Positions 33,473-42,601 are shown, numbered from the stretch's first letter. The stretch is DNA of 64,000 nt from HKCCE3408 sp039191215 (GCA_039191215.1 JBCCXT010000003.1:1-64000), one strand, 5' to 3'. Numbers and translations are program-made. Notes: a model not told the origin generated them from the sequence alone.

Positions 33473-35206
33473 ATGCTGAAAGGCAAGCCAGACAAATCCA
33501 AGCTGCCAAGCCGACATGTGACCGAAGGGCCCGCCCGCGCGCCGCATCGGTCGTATTTCTATGCGATGGGCCTCAACGAGGAGGAGATTGCCCAGCCGTT
33601 TGTTGGTGTGGCGACCTGCTGGAATGAAGCCGCCCCTTGCAATATCGCCCTCGCCCGGCAGGCCCAATCGGTCAAGCTTGGCGTCAAACATGCCAACGGC
33701 ACACCACGGGAATTCACGACCATCACCGTGACAGACGGGATCGCGATGGGCCATGAGGGCATGCGGTCATCGCTGGCCAGCCGGGACGCAATTGCCGACA
33801 CGGTTGAGCTGACCATGCGCGGGCATTGTTATGACGCCATTGTCGGCTTGGCTGGGTGCGACAAGTCTTTGCCGGGAATGATGATGGCGATGGTCCGGCT
33901 GAACGTGCCGAGTGTCTTTATCTATGGCGGCTCGATCATGCCCGGCCGGTTCCAGGGCCGTGACGTGACCGTCCAAGATGTGTTCGAAGCGGTCGGGCGC
34001 TACCAGGCGGGACAAAATTCCGACGAAGAACTCAAAGCGTTGGAGCGTGTGGCCTGCCCGAGTGCGGGTGCCTGTGGCGGCCAGTTCACGGCCAATACGA
34101 TGGCGTGCGTGTCCGAGGCGGTCGGCCTGGCGCTGATGAATTCCTCCGGTGCGCCTGCGCCTTACGAAAGCCGCGATGCTTACGGCACGGCCTCTGGCGA
34201 GGCGGTGATGCGGCTTTTGTCAGCAGACATCCGGGCACGCGATATCGTCACGCTCAAAAGCCTGGAAAACGCCGCGCGTGTTGTCGCCTGCACCGGGGGG
34301 TCAACAAATGCCGGGCTGCATTTGCCGGCCATCGCGCATGAGGCAGGGATCGAGTTCACGCTTGACGATGTTTGCGAAATTTTTCGCGACACGCCCTATT
34401 TCGTCGATCTCAAACCGGGTGGGCAATATGTCGCGAAGGACCTCTACGAGGTGGGCGGCGTGCCGGTTGTGATGAAGGAGCTGCGCAAAGCCGGGCTGAT
34501 CCACGAAGACTGCGTCACAGCAAGCGGCCACACTATGGGCGAGGAGCTTGACCGGATCGAGGCCGAGGCCGATGGCAAGGTGATCTTCCCGATAGAGACG
34601 CCGATTACCGCAACAGGCGGCGTGGTCGGCTTGAAGGGCAACCTCGCACCGGACGGGGCCATTGTGAAGGTCGCAGGCATGAGCCGCGAAGAGCAGGTCT
34701 TTACCGGCCCGGCCCGCGTTTTCGAATGCGAAGAGGATGCGTTCGAAGCGGTCAAAGCCCGCGCCTATAAAGAAGGTGAAGTGCTGGTCATCCGCAATGA
34801 GGGCCCGGCAGGTGGGCCCGGTATGCGAGAGATGCTGGCCACAACGGCAGCACTTTCGGGTCAGGGCATGGGGAAAAAAGTGGCGTTGATCACCGATGGC
34901 CGGTTTTCCGGCGCCACACGCGGCTTTTGTGTCGGCCATGTCGGACCGGAGGCGGCCCATAGCGGGCCGATTGGGTTGTTGCAGGATGGCGATGTGATCA
35001 CCATCGACGCGCTCAAAGGTGAGATCAGCGTTGCGCTGAGCGACGAGGAATTGTCGACGCGGCGGGCGCAATGGACTGGGCCGCGGCGCACGATCTACAC
35101 TTCGGGTGCGCTTTGGAAATACGCCCAGCTGGTCGGTTCGGCCCGGTTTGGCGCCGTAACCCATCCCGGAGCGAACGAGGAATCGCATGTTTACATGGAT
35201 CTTTAG
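33473..35206 (+). CDS. ilvD: Dihydroxy-acid dehydratase (IlvD)
   Basis: IlvD is an iron-sulfur dehydratase that makes 2-keto acids in branched-chain amino-acid synthesis. The product has 577 residues from the ATG at 33473. Cluster cysteines are in CWNEAAPCN, GCDKSLPG (about 118-125) and CPSAGACGGQFTANTM (about 188-203). C-terminal signatures VALITDGRFSGATRG and GHVGPEA are present. Length and motifs fit the plant/bacterial IlvD type. Upstream and divergent is the CPBP gene. Its last 20 bases overlap the start of a lipoprotein gene. Confidence 0.96.
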   Translation: MLKGKPDKSKLPSRHVTEGPARAPHRSYFYAMGLNEEEIAQPFVGVATCWNEAAPCNIALARQAQSVKLGVKHANGTPREFTTITVTDGIAMGHEGMRSSLASRDAIADTVELTMRGHCYDAIVGLAGCDKSLPGMMMAMVRLNVPSVFIYGGSIMPGRFQGRDVTVQDVFEAVGRYQAGQNSDEELKALERVACPSAGACGGQFTANTMACVSEAVGLALMNSSGAPAPYESRDAYGTASGEAVMRLLSADIRARDIVTLKSLENAARVVACTGGSTNAGLHLPAIAHEAGIEFTLDDVCEIFRDTPYFVDLKPGGQYVAKDLYEVGGVPVVMKELRKAGLIHEDCVTASGHTMGEELDRIEAEADGKVIFPIETPITATGGVVGLKGNLAPDGAIVKVAGMSREEQVFTGPARVFECEEDAFEAVKARAYKEGEVLVIRNEGPAGGPGMREMLATTAALSGQGMGKKVALITDGRFSGATRGFCVGHVGPEAAHSGPIGLLQDGDVITIDALKGEISVALSDEELSTRRAQWTGPRRTIYTSGALWKYAQLVGSARFGAVTHPGANEESHVYMDL

Positions 35207-35867
35207 GCTTCTGCCGATTGCCCTTCTGTCGGGCTGTATTGGCCTGGGGCTGGGCGGTGAACGCAATGCCGTCACCGTCACGCAAGATGCAATCAGTGTC
35301 ACCGGGCCGCGCGGCTTTTGTATCGATAACGAGGCGCTGCGCGATGACGGCCAGTCGGCATTTGTGCTGATGGGCAATTGCGCCTCGATTGCGGGCAGCA
35401 GATTCGTTGGCCAGCCACGCGATCCGGCTGTTTTGACGGCGGCGATTTCTGCGCCGGGCGAGGCGGGTGGCGTGACAGCCTCGCTGTCGGAATTGCCGGA
35501 ATACTTCGCCTCGCCTGATGGCCGCACCGTTCTGAGCCGGACCGGCAATCCCGAAACGGTTGAGGTTTTGCAGAATTTCATCGCCGGTGAGGTACTTTAT
35601 CTGCGTGCGCGCGACACAAGCCCGGGTGTGGTCCCGGGCGTGGAGGACACTTATTGGCGGGCCTATTTTGACATCGGCCCCCGGATCGCGACGCTGTCGG
35701 TTCTCGCGCTGCAAACGGGAGGCACAGACGAGGCCGCCCAGCTTGCCACGCTTGAGGCTTTTGTGTCGGCAACGCGCGCGGCCAATCCCGGCGGACGTGC
35801 CGCAGAACCAGCGCCGCAACCCGGCCTATTCAGCAGTTTCCGTGGCCTTTTTGGCGGTCGCGGTTAA
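35187..35867 (+). CDS. Hypothetical lipoprotein
   Basis: The 226-residue protein has a lipobox LLSGC (Cys17) after a short hydrophobic stretch, so it is exported and acylated. The mature part contains a paired-cysteine segment (FCIDNEALRDD and MGNCASIAG), no recognised domain, and a Pro/Ala/Gly-rich C-terminal tail ending in GLFGGRG. A GAGGA Shine-Dalgarno lies 5 bases upstream of the ATG, inside the ilvD end, so it is coupled to ilvD. Function unknown; a periplasmic or outer-membrane stress/assembly role is only a guess. Confidence 0.78.
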   Translation: MFTWIFRLLPIALLSGCIGLGLGGERNAVTVTQDAISVTGPRGFCIDNEALRDDGQSAFVLMGNCASIAGSRFVGQPRDPAVLTAAISAPGEAGGVTASLSELPEYFASPDGRTVLSRTGNPETVEVLQNFIAGEVLYLRARDTSPGVVPGVEDTYWRAYFDIGPRIATLSVLALQTGGTDEAAQLATLEAFVSATRAANPGGRAAEPAPQPGLFSSFRGLFGGRG

Positions 35868-35968
35868 CGCTTGTCTTGACCCTTTAACTTTTTCTTCATT
35901 CGACAGATACTGCGTTCAAATCGGGCGCGGTAAGGCCTGGGAAAGACCCTTAAGCTAAGGGGCAGGGC

Positions 35969-36733
35969 ATGAGACAAGAGGGCAGCACCTTTCTGCACAA
36001 GCGTCGGTTGGCGCGCGCGCTCCGGCGCGCAAGCGAGTTGCCGGATCAAGCCGCGCGACTTTCGCCGCAGGTACTGGCCGAGGCCGAGGCCGATACGGAA
36101 CGTTTGCGCCAAGCAATTGATGCGGCCGATCAGGCCACCGAAATGGCGCGTGCCAAACTTGCCGCCGGATCGCAGATTTCTGCGCCTGAACAGTGCGATT
36201 TTGCCCTGCGCCCCGACATTTGGTGCCAGCCTATTCGCCCGCGCGGCGGGGTGGCCATCGGCTCGCCCACCGCATTGTCGCCTTTTACGACGCTGCATCA
36301 CGATTGCCACGCATCTGAGATCGGTTACCGCCAGATACGCGCCGCATCCGGGATCGCGCGCTATCATTTGGCGCTCGAGGTCTACCGGTTCACCGGCAGT
36401 TTTCTGTCGCTTGTCCATCCCCTGACAGATGGTGCGGTGGCCGGGCTGACCCGTGGTCATATCTTCGTTATCGCGCTAGAGATCGAGTGGGACGAGCCGC
36501 TAGAGATCTATGCCAGGCTGAACCTGCAATCGGGCCCCAACACCGAACAAATGGTGCGCGAGATGCCGGTTCGCGGCGGCCACGCGGTGGCGGAATTCGA
36601 CCTCGCCTATACTAAGATCAATGAAAAACGGATGGGCAATGTCTGGCTCGACCTGATCCTCGAAGCGCCGCAAATGAACCGCGTCCTGCTGCGCGATCTG
36701 ACCATCACGCGCGCGCCGCGGGCGGATATTTAA
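35969..36733 (+). CDS. Conserved hypothetical protein (possibly DUF6478 type)
   Basis: The 254-residue soluble protein has an Ala/Glu-rich helical N-terminus (about 10-70, coiled-coil-like). A beta-rich core follows with conserved Trp and Pro residues (WCQPIRPRGG, VYRFTGSFLSLVHP). I recall similar proteins in rhodobacterial genomes labelled DUF6478, but I cannot confirm this. The next ORF starts at once after the stop (0-base gap), so the pair is one unit. No signal peptide or membrane segment. AGGGGC upstream of the ATG gives only weak ribosome-site support. Confidence 0.7.
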   Translation: MRQEGSTFLHKRRLARALRRASELPDQAARLSPQVLAEAEADTERLRQAIDAADQATEMARAKLAAGSQISAPEQCDFALRPDIWCQPIRPRGGVAIGSPTALSPFTTLHHDCHASEIGYRQIRAASGIARYHLALEVYRFTGSFLSLVHPLTDGAVAGLTRGHIFVIALEIEWDEPLEIYARLNLQSGPNTEQMVREMPVRGGHAVAEFDLAYTKINEKRMGNVWLDLILEAPQMNRVLLRDLTITRAPRADI

Positions 36734-37108
36734 ATGTCGCAAGCGATGGAATTGACGCGGGTTGAGCTTAAGGCGGGGCGTTATGAGGGCCATCTGCGCA
36801 ATGCCAGCGCCCAGGCCCCGGTGATCGAGTTGGTCCATCAAGACCGCGTCGTCGCCCATGCTACGCTGGAGACGGTCGAAAATGGGCACCGTGTCATCGC
36901 AGATCTGCCCGCAAGCGTGCTGTCGGACGGGGTCCAGGTCATCGCCTTGCGATCGGCCGCAGATGGCGTGGTGCTCGATCGGCTGACGCTCTTGGCTGGG
37001 GCCGGGCTTGATGGTGATTTCCGGTCCGAGATGGCTTTGATGCGCGAGGAGTTGGAGCTTTTGAAGCGTGCCTTCCGACGCCATTGCCTAGAGACCGGGG
37101 CCGATTGA
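36734..37108 (+). CDS. Small hypothetical protein paired with the preceding gene
   Basis: The 124-residue protein has a beta-strand-rich first part with many Val/Ala/His residues (about 10-90) and a helical, Leu/Glu/Arg-rich C-terminal stretch (about 97-118, MALMREELELLKRAFRRH) that looks like a coiled-coil or oligomerisation helix. It follows the 254-residue gene without a gap. No family recognised. The pair is placed between the ilvD-lipoprotein unit and the convergent FadH gene. Confidence 0.65.
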   Translation: MSQAMELTRVELKAGRYEGHLRNASAQAPVIELVHQDRVVAHATLETVENGHRVIADLPASVLSDGVQVIALRSAADGVVLDRLTLLAGAGLDGDFRSEMALMREELELLKRAFRRHCLETGAD

Positions 37109-37112
37109 GGCA

Positions 37113-37147
37113 GCATAAAAGAAGGGCAGCATCCGAAGATGCTGCCC
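37113..37147 (-). terminator. Intrinsic terminator, best read leftward (after the FadH-type gene)
   Basis: A perfect 10-bp stem (GGGCAGCATC with GATGCTGCCC; 37124-37147) has a four-base loop. On the minus strand it is followed by TTCTTTTA; on the plus strand by no T run. It therefore fits termination of the leftward FadH-type transcript, about 205 bases after its stop. Confidence 0.7.
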
Positions 37148-37353
37148 CGAACTCGCCAAATTGCGGAGGCACCCCGGCAGGGATGTCCGAACACTCGTTA
37201 CGCACCTGAAAAATCGAAGAACACGGCCGGGAAAATATCCGGGGCCGCGTGGGGGACATGGGGCCTGCGGCCCCGTCACTCGTCACGCTGTCTTACGGCT
37301 CCCAGCAGTAGGTGCCAGGTGTTTAGATTGGGTGAACGAAAGGTGTTCAAAAG

Positions 37354-39381
37354 CTAAAGAATGGCGGCCAGCCGGGTCCCTTGATTGATGGCCCGTTTCG
37401 CGTCGAGCTCAGCGGCGACATCAGCCCCGCCGATCATATGTACCCGCCGGCCCTGAGCACTAAGCGCATCGGCCAGGCTGCGCTCGGGTTCTTGGCCGGC
37501 GCAAAGAATGATCGTGTCGGCCCGCAAAAGCCGGATATCGTCGTGCGCCGCGCCAAAGCTCACTTCGATCCCGTCTGCAACGATGCGCTCGTAATTGGCG
37601 CCCGTGATCATCTCCACACCTTTCATCTTAAGACTGGCGCGGTGGATCCAGCCGGTCGTCTTGCCCAGCCGCTTGCCCATTTTCTCGGCCTTGCGTTGCA
37701 CCAATGTGACGTGACGCGCAGGCGCCGCCGGGCGCGGGCCTTCGGGGGCCAAACCGCCGCGATGCTCTGCCGGGTCGGCCACGCCCCATTCGCGCTGCCA
37801 CAAGCTCTCATCCTCCGCCGGGCTTGCGCCCTGATGGGTCAGAAACTCGGCCACATCGAAGCCGATCCCTCCCGCGCCGATGATCACAACCCGCGCGCCG
37901 ACCTGCGCGCCGCGGGCCAACACATCGATGTAATTGACCACATTTGGCGCAGACTGCCCTTCAATGCCCGGATCGCGCGGGCGGACGCCGGTTGCCAGGA
38001 TGACATCGTCAAAATCCACCAACAGTTCCGGCGTGGCGGTAATGCCCAGGCGCAGATCCACCGCGCGCCGGTCAAGCATCGTGGCAAACCAATCGACAAG
38101 CCCGTGGAACTCCTCCTTGCCGGGGATCACGCGCGCCATGTTAAGCTGGCCGCCGACCCGCGTGGCTTTGTCAAACAGCGTGACATGGTGGCCGCGCCCT
38201 GCGGCAGCAATGGCCGCTGACATGCCCGCGGGCCCGGCACCCACAACCGCAATGCGCTTGGCGGTACCGGCCGGTTCCAAATTGAGTTCGGTTTCATGAC
38301 ACGCGCGGGGATTGACCAGGCAACTTGTCAGCTTGCCCGAGAATGTGTGATCGAGGCAGGCTTGGTTGCAGGCGATGCATGGCGCGATTTCATCGGCCCG
38401 CCCATCCGCCGCTTTGGCGACAAAATTGGCATCGGCCAGAAACGGCCGCGCCATCGAGACCATGTCCGCGCAGCCCTCCGCCAGCACCTCTTCGGCGATC
38501 TCGGGCGTGTTGATCCGGTTTGACGTGATCACCGGGATCGCAACCTTGCCCATCAGTTTGCGCGTGACCCAGGCAAAGCCTTTGCGCGGCACCGAAGTGG
38601 CGATGGTGGGGATCCGCGCCTCATGCCAGCCGATGCCGGTATTGAGGATCGTCGCACCGGCCGCCTCAACGGCCTGGGCAAGCTGCACAACTTCAGCGTG
38701 GGTCGACCCGCCTGGGATCAGATCGATCATGCTAAGCCGGAAGACAATGATGAAATCAGGCCCGACCGCTTCGCGTGCGCGGCGCACAACCTCAACCGGC
38801 AGGCGCATCCGGTTTTCGTATGATCCGCCCCAACGATCCGCGCGCTTGTTGGTATGCGTGACCAAGAATTGGTTGAGGAAATAACCCTCAGACCCCATGA
38901 TCTCGATCCCATCGTAGCCAGCTGCCCGCGCGCGCTCAGCGGCGGTTGCGATGTCGATGATCTGCTTTTCGATCCCCGCTTCGTCCAGTTCTTTCGGCGG
39001 AAAGGGCGATATCGGCGACTTAACCGGCGACGGGGCCACACATTCGGGACTATAGGCGTAGCGCCCCGCATGCAGGATCTGCATCGCGATGCGGCCTCCG
39101 GCGGCATGCACCGCATCGGTGACAACGCGGTGATTTGCGATGTCCTGGTCGGAGAAAAGGCCCGCGGCACCGGGAAAGACACCGCCCTCGCGGTTGGGTG
39201 CCATGCCGCCTGTGACGATCAATCCGACGCCGCCTTGGGCGCGTTCGGCATAAAAGGCGGCAACCCGCGCCCAATCTTTGGTCTCCTCTAACCCGGTATG
39301 CATGGAGCCCATGAGAACTCGGTTCCTCAACGTCACAAATCCCAGATCAAGCGGTGTGAGCAAATGCGGGTAGCGCGTCAT
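37354..39381 (-). CDS. fadH: FadH-type NADH:flavin oxidoreductase / 2,4-dienoyl-CoA reductase
   Basis: The 675-residue flavo-iron-sulfur protein has an Old Yellow Enzyme TIM-barrel (about 5-330: LRNRVLMGSMHTG; GYDGIEIMGSEGYFLNQFL). A [4Fe-4S] cysteine cluster follows, C-x2-C-x3-C-x11-C in CIACNQACLD and SCLVNP, then an FAD/NADPH-binding module with AVVGAGPAGMSAAIAAA and a second VVIIGAGGIGFDVAEFL fold. This layout is that of dienoyl-CoA reductases; trimethylamine dehydrogenase-like enzymes share it, so substrate is uncertain. A GGAGG lies about 10 bases before the ATG, and a perfect TGACGT palindrome lies 38 bases upstream. Confidence 0.85.
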   Translation of the reverse strand: MTRYPHLLTPLDLGFVTLRNRVLMGSMHTGLEETKDWARVAAFYAERAQGGVGLIVTGGMAPNREGGVFPGAAGLFSDQDIANHRVVTDAVHAAGGRIAMQILHAGRYAYSPECVAPSPVKSPISPFPPKELDEAGIEKQIIDIATAAERARAAGYDGIEIMGSEGYFLNQFLVTHTNKRADRWGGSYENRMRLPVEVVRRAREAVGPDFIIVFRLSMIDLIPGGSTHAEVVQLAQAVEAAGATILNTGIGWHEARIPTIATSVPRKGFAWVTRKLMGKVAIPVITSNRINTPEIAEEVLAEGCADMVSMARPFLADANFVAKAADGRADEIAPCIACNQACLDHTFSGKLTSCLVNPRACHETELNLEPAGTAKRIAVVGAGPAGMSAAIAAAGRGHHVTLFDKATRVGGQLNMARVIPGKEEFHGLVDWFATMLDRRAVDLRLGITATPELLVDFDDVILATGVRPRDPGIEGQSAPNVVNYIDVLARGAQVGARVVIIGAGGIGFDVAEFLTHQGASPAEDESLWQREWGVADPAEHRGGLAPEGPRPAAPARHVTLVQRKAEKMGKRLGKTTGWIHRASLKMKGVEMITGANYERIVADGIEVSFGAAHDDIRLLRADTIILCAGQEPERSLADALSAQGRRVHMIGGADVAAELDAKRAINQGTRLAAIL

Positions 39382-39418
39382 GGGGCGGGTCCTCCTGCGC
39401 CGACACCTAGGCGCAAAT

Positions 39419-39432
39419 TGACGTGCACGTCA
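39419..39432. promoter_or_regulatory. Perfect palindrome TGACGTGCACGTCA upstream of the FadH-type gene
   Basis: A 14-base perfect palindrome is centred 44 bases before the fadH ATG. Similar TGACGT/ACGTCA motifs are bound by MerR-family regulators of fatty-acid and branched-chain amino-acid catabolism (LiuR-like), as I recall. No regulator gene is adjacent. Confidence 0.45.
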
Positions 39433-39603
39433 CCTTGAACGCAGCGTCATGGCCGTGCTTGCTCGGATCGCAGCTCGCCACCTTGCGGCGGAAATCACCT
39501 GAAATCTGACAACGCGGCCGGGGGGGGTCTGGGGCTGGCCCACGGCGGAAGCATCTCGTCGCGCGTCAGCGCGGCAATTGGATTACGGCCAAGGCGCGCC
39601 TGC

Positions 39604-40062
39604 TCAGATGCGGCGGGCCAGTTCGATCTCGCCGTCAATAATCCGCCCGGTCCGGGAAAACCCGGCACTTTCATAAAGCTTCAGTGCCACGTTATTGCCA
39701 TCGACCGCTGAGGTCACCATGCGCGGCAGGCACATGCCGCGGGCCCAATCGAAACAAAGGCCAAGCGCGAAACGGCCATAGCCGCGGCTTTGATAGGGCT
39801 CAGCGATCATCAGGCGCCACAAGAAGGCGGCATTGGTATCTTCATCCTCTTCCGGTTCATGCACCTGGCGCAGATCGATTAGTGCCAAAAAGCCAACCGG
39901 CTCATCGCCGTTCCAAATACCAAACGGATAAGCGCCACCCTCATAGGGCGCCTGGGCCAGTGTGACCAGGTTCGAGGCCACGAAACTGCGTTGATGCTCG
40001 GCCGTTTCCAGCTTCCACAAACGCCGCAACGTCTGGCGTGTCGGCGGCCGCAGCTCCAGCAT
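39604..40062 (-). CDS. GNAT family N-acetyltransferase
   Basis: The 152-residue acetyltransferase has an acetyl-CoA-binding motif in MIAEPYQSRGYGRFALGLCF (about 89-108; Q-S-R-G-Y-G type) and a late VTSAVDGNNVALKLYESAGF motif. The first part has the Glu/Asp-rich strand common in GNATs. Substrate unknown. Its start overlaps the argG stop by one base, so it is likely expressed with argG, although no arginine link is implied by the fold. Confidence 0.87.
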   Translation of the reverse strand: MLELRPPTRQTLRRLWKLETAEHQRSFVASNLVTLAQAPYEGGAYPFGIWNGDEPVGFLALIDLRQVHEPEEDEDTNAAFLWRLMIAEPYQSRGYGRFALGLCFDWARGMCLPRMVTSAVDGNNVALKLYESAGFSRTGRIIDGEIELARRI

Positions 40063-41279
40063 TAGCCCAGACGCCGGGCGCGCGCTGCCAAGAGCTTTAG
40101 GCGGAGGGCGTTGAGCTGGATGAAGCCTTGAGCGTCCTGTTGATCATAGGCGCCGGCATCTTCTTCAAAGGTCACATGGGCCTCGGAATAAAGCGAGTGC
40201 TCGGACCAACGCGCAACGGTCCGGGCCGCGCCTTTATAAAGCTTCACGCGAACGGTCCCGGTCACGTGTTCTTGGCTTCTATCGATGGCCGCTTGCAGCA
40301 TCTCGCGCTCGGGCGAGAACCAAAACCCGTTATAGATCAGCTCTGCATAGCGCGGCATCAGGCTGTCCTTGAGATGCCCCGCCCCGCTATCGAGCGTGAT
40401 CTGTTCGATTCCGCGATGCGCCTCCAGCAAAATGGTGCCACCTGGCGTCTCATAAAGGCCGCGAGATTTCATGCCGACAAAGCGGTTTTCAACCAGATCG
40501 AGAATGCCAATGCCGTGCTTGCCGCCCAAAATGTTGAGCTCCGCAAGAAGCGTCGCCGGTGACACCTCATCTCCGTTGATGGCAACCGCGTCGCCCTTTT
40601 CAAAGGTGATCTCGACCATTTCGGGCACGTCCGGCGCATCCTCCGGCTTGGTGATCCGCTGCAGCACAAAATCCGGTGCTTCCCTGGCCGGATCCTCAAG
40701 AATTTTCCCTTCCGACGACGTATGCAGCAGGTTCGCATCTACCGAAAACGGCGCCTCGCCGCGCTTGTCCTTGGCAATCGGAATTTGATGCGCCTCGGCG
40801 AACTCGATCAACTTGGTGCGCGAGGTCAGCTCCCAGCTGCGCCAGGGGGCGATGACCTTGATATCGGGGTTGAGCGCATAGGCCGACAGCTCAAACCGGA
40901 CCTGATCGTTGCCTTTCCCGGTGGCGCCATGGGCGACGGCATCGGCGCCGGTTTCGGCCGCAATCTCGACCAGGCGCTTGGAGATCAGTGGCCGCGCGAT
41001 CGACGTGCCAAGCAAATACAGCCCTTCATAAAGCGCATTGGCGCGCATCATCGGAAAGACAAAATCGCGCACAAACTCTTCACGGACATCTTCGATGTAA
41101 ATCTTCGACGCGCCCATCATCTCCGCTTTGGCGCGTGCGGGTTCAAGTTCTTCGCCCTGGCCGAGATCAGCCGTGAAGGTCACAACCTCACAACCATATT
41201 CGGTTTGCAGCCATTTCAGGATGATCGAGGTATCGAGACCGCCCGAATAGGCGAGCACGACTTTCTTCGGCACTGACAT
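40062..41279 (-). CDS. argG: Argininosuccinate synthase (ArgG)
   Basis: ArgG joins citrulline and aspartate at the cost of ATP in arginine synthesis. The 405-residue length is typical. The ATP-binding P-loop is LAYSGGLDTSIILKWL (about 9-24), and the family motifs HGATGKGNDQVRFE (about 117-130) and a SDE-like C-terminal active site are present. Start codon ATG at 41279. It is divergent from the membrane-protein gene at 41362, with an 82-base gap. Confidence 0.97.
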   Translation of the reverse strand: MSVPKKVVLAYSGGLDTSIILKWLQTEYGCEVVTFTADLGQGEELEPARAKAEMMGASKIYIEDVREEFVRDFVFPMMRANALYEGLYLLGTSIARPLISKRLVEIAAETGADAVAHGATGKGNDQVRFELSAYALNPDIKVIAPWRSWELTSRTKLIEFAEAHQIPIAKDKRGEAPFSVDANLLHTSSEGKILEDPAREAPDFVLQRITKPEDAPDVPEMVEITFEKGDAVAINGDEVSPATLLAELNILGGKHGIGILDLVENRFVGMKSRGLYETPGGTILLEAHRGIEQITLDSGAGHLKDSLMPRYAELIYNGFWFSPEREMLQAAIDRSQEHVTGTVRVKLYKGAARTVARWSEHSLYSEAHVTFEEDAGAYDQQDAQGFIQLNALRLKLLAARARRLG

Positions 41280-41361
41280 GGGATCCTCTTACGGCGCGAC
41301 TTGACAGAGCAGGGGGCTAACGGGTTTTCAGAGATGGGGCAAGCATCCGGGAGGTGCGGTC

Positions 41362-42144
41362 GTGGACTACGGTATAAAGCTATTTCGCCACGTGGTGGAT
41401 CAGGTATTTGGAAATCTCGGTGCGGCGGCGCGCATTTCGGTGGTTCCCGCGCTGATCATTGCAGCGGTCAGTTTCTGGGCCTTCGGAAGTTTGTCGACGG
41501 CCGGCCCAACAATAATGTCGTTGGAGGAAGCCGACGTCTTGGCAGGGCTTGATGCGGATACCATGGCGGCGATTATGGCCGCGGCGCTGCGCGGATTGGT
41601 GGTCGCATTGGTTGGTGCGGTGTTGTTCGGCTGGCTGGCGGTCGCTTGGCATCGTTACGTTTTGACCGAAGAGATGGGCGGCCTTGTGCCGATGTTTTCT
41701 CCGGCGCGTGTCTTTGGTTATCTGGGTTGGAGCATCCTGATCGGGCTGGTCCTGTTTTTGGTGATGATCCCGATCCTGCTCGTTTTTGGAGGACTGGCGA
41801 CCATTTCTTTTGGATTTGCGCTGCTGCTTGGGGTTGGGGTCAACATCTTGCTGAGCTGGATGTTTGTGCGCTGCGCGCTGGTTCTGCCCGCGCGCGCCAT
41901 CGATCAACCGCTAAACATCCAGCAAAGCTGGCAGGCCACAAAAGATGTGTCGGGCGAGATCCTGGTGCCGATTGTCGGGTTTGCCGTGATCTTCGCGCTC
42001 ATCGTGCAGAGCATGGATTTGTTTCCGGCCAATCTGGTCACGACGCTGCTATCCGCGGCCGTCTATTGGATTCAGATGTTGGTCAATCTGGCGCTTTTGA
42101 CCACCCTGTATGGCAACCGGATTGAGGGGCGCGCGCTCAACTAG
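41362..42144 (+). CDS. Hypothetical inner-membrane protein
   Basis: The 260-residue protein has about six hydrophobic segments (around 23-45, 73-95, 117-137, 140-160, 193-213, 217-240). The GTG start is chosen because GGAGG lies 7-8 bases upstream (CGGGAGGTGCGGTC). I do not recognise a specific family. It resembles general DUF-type alphaproteobacterial membrane proteins with a WHRYVLTEE loop and a polar segment (IDQPLNIQQSWQATKD) before the last helices. It is upstream of, but convergent with, the Hpt gene; the 3' ends overlap by 8 bases. Confidence 0.75.
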   Translation: MDYGIKLFRHVVDQVFGNLGAAARISVVPALIIAAVSFWAFGSLSTAGPTIMSLEEADVLAGLDADTMAAIMAAALRGLVVALVGAVLFGWLAVAWHRYVLTEEMGGLVPMFSPARVFGYLGWSILIGLVLFLVMIPILLVFGGLATISFGFALLLGVGVNILLSWMFVRCALVLPARAIDQPLNIQQSWQATKDVSGEILVPIVGFAVIFALIVQSMDLFPANLVTTLLSAAVYWIQMLVNLALLTTLYGNRIEGRALN

Positions 42145-42445
42145 CGAAGAGATCGCCGATCTCATCGAGAGCGCGGCGCAGGCTCAATTCAAGCGAGGCC
42201 AGATCAACCGCTGACCCGGCGCGGGCAGAGGCCTCTGCATCGGCGCAAACCTGGGCAAATTCCTGCAGGCCGAGGTTGGCCGCAGATCCGCGGAGATAGT
42301 GAAAATCCGCCGCATCTTGTTGCGCTGCTTCGGACATTTCTTGTAGCCGCGATTCCATTTCGGCGACAAACATGCCACCGACCTCGATGAAGTCCTCTTC
42401 ACCAAGCTCAGCTTGAAGCTCTGCCACGCGGTCCCAGTCGATCAT
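42137..42445 (-). CDS. Hpt (histidine phosphotransfer) domain protein
   Basis: The 102-residue single-domain protein is a phosphorelay shuttle. The phospho-acceptor motif is FHYLRGSAANLGL (His49), matching the H-x-L-K/R-G-x-x-x-x-x-G pattern, and four or more amphipathic helices are evident. The ATG at 42445 is used; the frame is open for another 146 codons upstream, but this would overlap the divergent regulator gene. It sits back to back with a REC-PP2C protein, so the pair probably exchanges phosphate. No hybrid kinase gene is in view. Confidence 0.87.
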   Translation of the reverse strand: MIDWDRVAELQAELGEEDFIEVGGMFVAEMESRLQEMSEAAQQDAADFHYLRGSAANLGLQEFAQVCADAEASARAGSAVDLASLELSLRRALDEIGDLFAS

Positions 42446-42518
42446 TGGTTCGCTCTCAGAATTTACGCGCGTTATGTTAGGCGGATGAGCCTTAACACCG
42501 CTCTGACACCCAACTCGA

Positions 42519-42541
42519 AAATGCGAAAAAGTCTCGCATTT
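42519..42541. repeat. Inverted repeat between Hpt and REC-PP2C genes
   Basis: AAATGCGA (42519-42526) and TCGCATTT (42534-42541) are perfect 8-base arms with a 7-base spacer. It lies about midway in the 156-base divergent promoter region. It may be a regulator site or an RNA hairpin in one of the leaders. Confidence 0.5.
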
Positions 42542-42601
42542 ACCCATCTTTAAGGCAGCGCGTGTGAGGGCGCTGGTAACTGCGCCTGCCGAAGGTCCCC
42601 C

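Noticed and set aside
34301..35581. Minus-strand 426-codon ORF across ilvD and the lipoprotein gene
   Set aside because: It spans two well-supported plus-strand genes and has shadow-like composition.
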